This document shows, one piece after another, positions 54,451 through 57,917 of a stretch of 57,917 nt of DNA (the first letter of the stretch is position 1; each line of letters begins with the position of its first letter). The notes beneath the pieces were generated by a model. The model made no database searches. It was not told the DNA's origin and saw nothing but the letters and a program-made list of their open reading frames with translations. The position numbers and the translations under genes are program-made. The stretch is taken from NCBI GenBank assembly GCA_021812985.1, contig JAKAMG010000024.1:1-57917 (forward strand). Direction: 5' to 3'. The stretch comes from Bacteroidota bacterium (GTDB lineage Bacteria > Bacteroidota > Ignavibacteria > Kryptoniales > JAKASW01).

Positions 54451-55855
54451 AAGAACTAAGATAGTTTGCACGCTCGGGCCGGCATCAGACACCGAACAGA
54501 AGATTAGGAACCTCGTGGAGGCTGGGGCCGATGTCTTCAGGCTAAACTTTTCGCACGGCACACATGAAGAACACGCCATGCAGATCGGGATTATCAGGAA
54601 GCTGGAGAAAACCTCAGGAAAGAGGTTTGCCATCATACAGGATCTGCAGGGTCCAAAGATAAGGGTTGGCCAGATAAATGGCGTGATGGATCTTAGAAAC
54701 GGTGAAGCCGTTACGCTCACCATCGATGATGTAATCGGTGAGGCGGGGGTGATCCCGGTTACGTACGAAGGAATAGTCGACGACGTGAAAATCGGGGACC
54801 GGATACTTATGGACGATGGTCTTCTTGAACTCAAAGCCAGCTCAGTATCCGGAAATAGCATAAAGTGCGAGGTCGTGAACGGTGGACCACTCACATCTCA
54901 CAAAGGTATCAATCTTCCGGGCGTCAATGTGAGCATTCCTTCGCTTACGGAAAAAGATTTGGATGACCTGAAATTCGGCGTGAAGAACGGCGTCGATTTC
55001 ATCGCCCTCTCCTTCGTGAGGCATTCGTCTGACGTCAAGGAACTGAGGACACTTCTCTCGGAACTCGGCGGGCATCAGGGAATCATTGCCAAGATAGAAA
55101 AGCCTGAGGCCGTGCATGAGATCGATTCCATCATAGAGGCTAGCGATGCCATCATGGTGGCACGCGGCGATCTCGGCGTAGAGGTCCCGATTGAAGAGGT
55201 GCCGATCCTCCAGAAGTCAATAATTCACAAGTGCAATGAGTACGGCAAACCTGTCATTACCGCGACGCAAATGCTCGACTCAATGATACGTGAGCCGCGT
55301 CCGACAAGGGCAGAGGCCACAGATGTCGCGAACGCGGTTTTCGATGGGACGGACGCGGTCATGCTGAGCGGCGAAACATCAGCAGGCAGTTTTCCCGTTG
55401 AGGCGGTCAGGACGATGGTGTCGATTGTCAGAATGGCTGAATCCCAGCTCGGCATCGTAGAGCGGAAGTTGAATTACAAGACCGTCCGGGATGATTTCAC
55501 CGATGCTATCGCGGAGGCGGCCTGCCAGCTTGCCGGACTCGTCGACGCATCCTTCATAATTCCTATAACCAACACCGGTACGACGGCGAGAGCGCTCTCC
55601 AAATACAGGCCGCCGGTCCCGGTCTACGCCATAACAGAAAGCGTGGAGGTTGTGAGAAAACTCCTTCTCATATGGGGAGTCTTCCCGATCGAAGTCGGGG
55701 CGCTTTCCGACACTGATGCCATGCTGACTCAAGTAAGTTCGATTCTGAAATCTTCCTCGCTTGCCTCGCAAGGTGACACATACGTTCTCACGGCAGGTAC
55801 GCCGCTTCTCGAGAGAGGCACGACGAATACGCTAAGGATCGAGCGCATCCGCTGA
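54431..55855 (+). CDS. pyk: pyruvate kinase
   Basis: Last step of glycolysis. 474 residues. RRTKIVCTLGPAS at the N-terminus, LNFSHG, the active-site IAKIEKPEAV, MVARGDLGVE and MLSGETSAGSFPVEAV, then the C-terminal domain. Start TTG at 54431 is preferred because AAGGAG (54415-54420) lies 10 nt upstream and the protein then begins at the usual place; a TTG at 54401 is in frame. The start lies within the sirtuin gene. Confidence 0.95.
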   Translation: MASIQNRRTKIVCTLGPASDTEQKIRNLVEAGADVFRLNFSHGTHEEHAMQIGIIRKLEKTSGKRFAIIQDLQGPKIRVGQINGVMDLRNGEAVTLTIDDVIGEAGVIPVTYEGIVDDVKIGDRILMDDGLLELKASSVSGNSIKCEVVNGGPLTSHKGINLPGVNVSIPSLTEKDLDDLKFGVKNGVDFIALSFVRHSSDVKELRTLLSELGGHQGIIAKIEKPEAVHEIDSIIEASDAIMVARGDLGVEVPIEEVPILQKSIIHKCNEYGKPVITATQMLDSMIREPRPTRAEATDVANAVFDGTDAVMLSGETSAGSFPVEAVRTMVSIVRMAESQLGIVERKLNYKTVRDDFTDAIAEAACQLAGLVDASFIIPITNTGTTARALSKYRPPVPVYAITESVEVVRKLLLIWGVFPIEVGALSDTDAMLTQVSSILKSSSLASQGDTYVLTAGTPLLERGTTNTLRIERIR

Positions 55856-55874
55856 AAGAGTGGCTGTACCGCCC

Positions 55875-55914
55875 TCGAGGCCTGGAGCCGATCTCTGCGG
55901 AGTCGAGTCGGCTC
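55875..55914. terminator. probable convergent terminator
   Basis: Perfect 7-bp inverted repeat GAGCCGA/TCGGCTC (55875-55881 with 55908-55914) in the 59-bp gap between convergent pyk and the heme-barrel gene. No T-run, so confidence is moderate. Confidence 0.45.
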
Positions 55915-57009
55915 TCAGAAAAAGATGTGTGATTGTACCAGTGCCTCGAACGGCTGTGGTGCACCCGCCGCGCTCGTGGTGTTGAATCTGATTTGAGGTA
56001 TCAGGTCGAGATGCGGTATCGGGTATATGTCCGCTCCGAAGACATACCTCAGGTATTCGGGACCGCCGGCATAGGTCTTAAAATAGTCGAGCCTTGCAAC
56101 GGCTTGGAGTCCGTTGATTATTCCGTATGAGGCTTCCACGAGGGCCGCGTTTGAAGTGGAGCCCGGAGGGATGTCAGGATTCGGGAGTGACATTGCCCAA
56201 TCGAATTCCGCGAGGATCGAGATTCGTTTGTCGAGACCGAGTCCTCCCTGAAATCCGTACATCTCCACGCCGCTCGACAGGTAGGCCGATCCTCCAAGCA
56301 TGTAGTTCAGGTCCCCCCGCGAAAGGTATTCAACCCTCCCGATGAAGGCCTTATTTGAATTGAAGTTGATTTGGCTGTAGCCGTCGCCGTTGGTGGCCGC
56401 AGCGGTGGCGAGGAAGTTTCCGAATTTCGAGCCGATCTCCACTCCGAGGTCCCTGTAATCGGGGGCGAAGATGAGCCCTACCTGCGGAATGCCGCGGAGA
56501 TAGCCGAAGTTCCCTCCGCGCGTGTAGGCGGTATGGTCGTCGAGCCTGATACCGTATGAAGGAGCGAACGCACCAGCCTTGACGTATGAGTCTCCGTTAT
56601 TGAAGTTGTACATCCCGTAGACTTCATAAGCGGAGTTGACGAAGTCGTATTTGACAAGAAGCCGGGTCGAGGAATAGAGATGGAGGGAGGAGTAGATAGA
56701 TCCTTCCATGGACTGAAAAGTGGTGTTTGACTTTGCTGGCGCGTTTCCGTCGTACAGATACTGGAACCTGACGTCGCCGCCGATGAGTATGTCCTCGCCG
56801 AGCTGAGGATTAAAGTCGTGCCCGTGTGCCGGGACCATGCTCAGGTGGTCATCCGTGAAATCGGAGCTGCCGTAGCTGTTTCTCAGTTCGCCGCCTGTCG
56901 GGTTGACGTGACAGTTTATGCATGACATGCCGGTCAAGATTGAGAACCTCGGGAGAGCGAAGGCCGCGTCTGCCGCCAGGAAGAAGAACGTGATAATTGT
57001 TTTCGTCAT
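55915..57009 (-). CDS. outer-membrane beta-barrel with one N-terminal heme-binding motif
   Basis: 364 residues. Signal peptide ending AFA, immediately followed by a single CxxCH heme c site (C30, C33, H34; GMSCINCHVNPTGG), then a beta-barrel of about 300 residues ending SHIFF. A heme at the periplasmic mouth of a barrel suggests electron passage across the outer membrane, similar in idea to porin-cytochrome systems; no homology to MtrB is claimed. ATG at 57009 with GAGGAGG 7 nt upstream is preferred over the ATG at 57024. Confidence 0.82.
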   Translation of the reverse strand: MTKTIITFFFLAADAAFALPRFSILTGMSCINCHVNPTGGELRNSYGSSDFTDDHLSMVPAHGHDFNPQLGEDILIGGDVRFQYLYDGNAPAKSNTTFQSMEGSIYSSLHLYSSTRLLVKYDFVNSAYEVYGMYNFNNGDSYVKAGAFAPSYGIRLDDHTAYTRGGNFGYLRGIPQVGLIFAPDYRDLGVEIGSKFGNFLATAAATNGDGYSQINFNSNKAFIGRVEYLSRGDLNYMLGGSAYLSSGVEMYGFQGGLGLDKRISILAEFDWAMSLPNPDIPPGSTSNAALVEASYGIINGLQAVARLDYFKTYAGGPEYLRYVFGADIYPIPHLDLIPQIRFNTTSAAGAPQPFEALVQSHIFF

Positions 57010-57026
57010 TGTCAACCTCCTCATAG

Positions 57027-57059
57027 ATTAAAAAAGCCGGGACAACTATGCCCGGCTTT
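57027..57059 (-). terminator. rho-independent terminator after the two-heme cytochrome gene
   Basis: Perfect 9-bp stem AAAGCCGGG/CCCGGCTTT (57033-57041 with 57051-57059), 9-nt loop, T-rich tail on the minus strand. It lies between the cytochrome and the heme-barrel genes, so the barrel is either read by readthrough or has its own promoter. Confidence 0.85.
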
Positions 57060-57091
57060 CTGTAATAATTCCGAAATCGACGAAGAGAACC

Positions 57092-57490
57092 TCAGCCCTT
57101 TGGAAATCCTCCCTTGGGCTCGTTGATTGGCTTCTTGTGCCCCTGGTGGCAGGTGTAGCACGTCGGCTGTTCTGCGTTCGGAAACGAGAAGTAATCCTGC
57201 CTCACCTGCAGCAGCATCTTGATCATGTTGCGCGCGATCCGCTTCGGAGGCTTCTGGTCGCTCGCGAAGTCGTCGGTGTTGTGGCAATAGTCGCAGTCGA
57301 CGCCAAGGCTCGTCTTGATCATGTGCATCCAGCCTTTGAGCTCCTCCTTCGATTTCAGGAAGGTGAGCACCTGAAGGTTCTTTGCGAACTTTGGTTTCTG
57401 CTGTTCCTTCGCGAAGACATTGTCGTGGATCAGAAGACTGCTGAGTCCGACCGCCACCAGCATGGGAATAACCAACCAACTTTTCTTCAC
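57092..57490 (-). CDS. two-heme cytochrome c, similar to reaction-centre cytochrome subunit domains
   Basis: 132 residues. N-terminal signal segment ending VFA, then two heme sites: C66-C69-H70 (CDYCH) and C111-C114-H115 (CYTCH), with Met residues spaced upstream as possible axial ligands (M55/M57, M89/M92). The pattern 'SLGVDCDYCH...ARNMIKM...TCYTCHQG' matches the small cytochrome c proteins often labelled photosynthetic reaction-centre cytochrome subunit. No photosynthesis genes are near. Start is GTG at 57490 with GGAG 8 nt upstream; the longer frame upstream runs antisense to nothing real but through the previous gene. Confidence 0.85.
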   Translation of the reverse strand: MKKSWLVIPMLVAVGLSSLLIHDNVFAKEQQKPKFAKNLQVLTFLKSKEELKGWMHMIKTSLGVDCDYCHNTDDFASDQKPPKRIARNMIKMLLQVRQDYFSFPNAEQPTCYTCHQGHKKPINEPKGGFPKG

Positions 57491-57546
57491 AATTGTATCT
57501 CCATTTCTAAGCCCTAACAGGCAACCGGGGCGCAAAGGTTCCTGTC

Positions 57547-57917
57547 TTAGAATGAGAAGTTGAATGTCACGCGCGGTTCGATACGCTTCTGGACTGCGTA
57601 CTTCCCGTCTTGAGGGATGAACGTCCAGTAGTAGTTGAAACCAACGGTCATGAACGGATATGGCTTGTAGCCGAAGAACGCATAAAGGAGCGAGCGCTGA
57701 TCGAGCTGGAACGCATCTTTGAATGTCTGAATGCCGTATCTGTCGTACCCGGCACTGAACGCTATCATTGGAACCACGTTCGGGAATCTGGTCTCGAGGT
57801 GGAGGAGCCCGCCGTTCGGGTCGTGGTCTATGCCTCTGTACCCTCCTATGATCTGGAAATTCTGAAGGATTGCCACGGTAATCTGGCCGTACCATCCGTT
57901 GCCGCCCTTGGCGTTCT
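57547..57917 (-). CDS. outer-membrane beta-barrel, N-terminus outside window
   Basis: C-terminal 123 residues of a barrel, continuing beyond the window. Alternating strands (GYKPYPFMTVGFNYYW) and a terminal VTFNFSF ending in Phe. It is upstream of the cytochrome c gene on the same strand (56-nt gap), so likely part of the same redox cluster. Confidence 0.65.
   Translation of the reverse strand, partial: NAKGGNGWYGQITVAILQNFQIIGGYRGIDHDPNGGLLHLETRFPNVVPMIAFSAGYDRYGIQTFKDAFQLDQRSLLYAFFGYKPYPFMTVGFNYYWTFIPQDGKYAVQKRIEPRVTFNFSF

Noticed and set aside
57092-57895. 267-residue version of the cytochrome c protein
   Set aside because: The added N-terminal part is Arg/Pro-rich and overlaps the real barrel gene in another frame; GTG at 57490 with GGAG gives a proper signal peptide.
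1-57917. CRISPR arrays, tRNA/rRNA genes, insertion sequences or prophage genes
   Set aside because: No regularly spaced repeats, no cloverleaf-like or rRNA sequence, and no transposase, integrase or phage proteins were seen.

Overview
The window (about 58 kb, moderately GC-rich) is a gene-dense chromosomal stretch of a Gram-negative bacterium. Many N-terminal signal peptides, four lipoproteins, at least seven predicted outer-membrane beta-barrels, a LysM/coiled-coil envelope protein and a DUF3467 protein fit the Bacteroidota/Ignavibacteria side of the FCB group. This is an inference from gene content; no rRNA or tRNA gene is present to test it. Promoters that can be read look like ordinary TTGACA/TATAAT pairs with 17-bp spacing, not the TTG/TAnnTTTG type of Bacteroidia. 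Non-ATG starts are frequent (argG, pyk and the DUF3501 gene on TTG; murI, both cytochrome-side and ferredoxin-side edge genes on GTG).

Layout. 1-5.7 kb: partial ferredoxin, dnaG, a DUF2064-like gene coupled to nadD, a TPR protein and a DUF3467 protein. 5.9-9.5 kb: a 699-aa lipoprotein and its outer-membrane partner. 9.5-16.4 kb: a membrane hybrid histidine kinase, then glnD-murI. 16.4-22.7 kb (minus strand): argG, a class IV aminotransferase, argH, pcrA and a GNAT gene, mostly overlapping stop to start. 22.8-25.0 kb: a small coiled-coil lipoprotein, a LysM protein and phoH. 25.0-31.7 kb: the most unusual locus, a hairpin-dense 232-bp non-coding stretch followed by three overlapping genes: a 1308-aa deacetylase/hydrolase-like membrane protein, a processive family 2 glycosyltransferase and an outer-membrane beta-barrel. 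It reads as a compact synthase-dependent exopolysaccharide system. 31.7-35.3 kb (minus strand): a peroxide-defence operon of a rubrerythrin lacking rubredoxin, a CCG-domain iron-sulfur protein, Dps, a DUF3501 protein and a PerR-type regulator, with a promoter and a 7-1-7 inverted-repeat operator in front.

35.4-46.4 kb: queC, an alpha/beta hydrolase, a methionine synthase split between its folate and cobalamin halves, recN, cysS, a Tat-exported glycosylasparaginase and an amidohydrolase-like protein that has lost metal ligands. 46.4-51.2 kb: a run of surface proteins, including a tyrosine-rich lipoprotein and a FadL-like barrel. 51.2-55.9 kb: penicillin-acylase-like hydrolase, class III sirtuin and pyruvate kinase, overlapping. 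55.9-57.9 kb (minus strand): a one-heme beta-barrel, a two-heme cytochrome c and a truncated beta-barrel, a likely redox cluster running off the window.

How they fit together: housekeeping genes (replication, NAD, arginine, methionine, tRNA charging, nitrogen signalling) are interleaved with envelope modules. The exopolysaccharide module and the peroxide operon converge on a shared bidirectional terminator. I see no CRISPR array, insertion sequence, prophage or integron.
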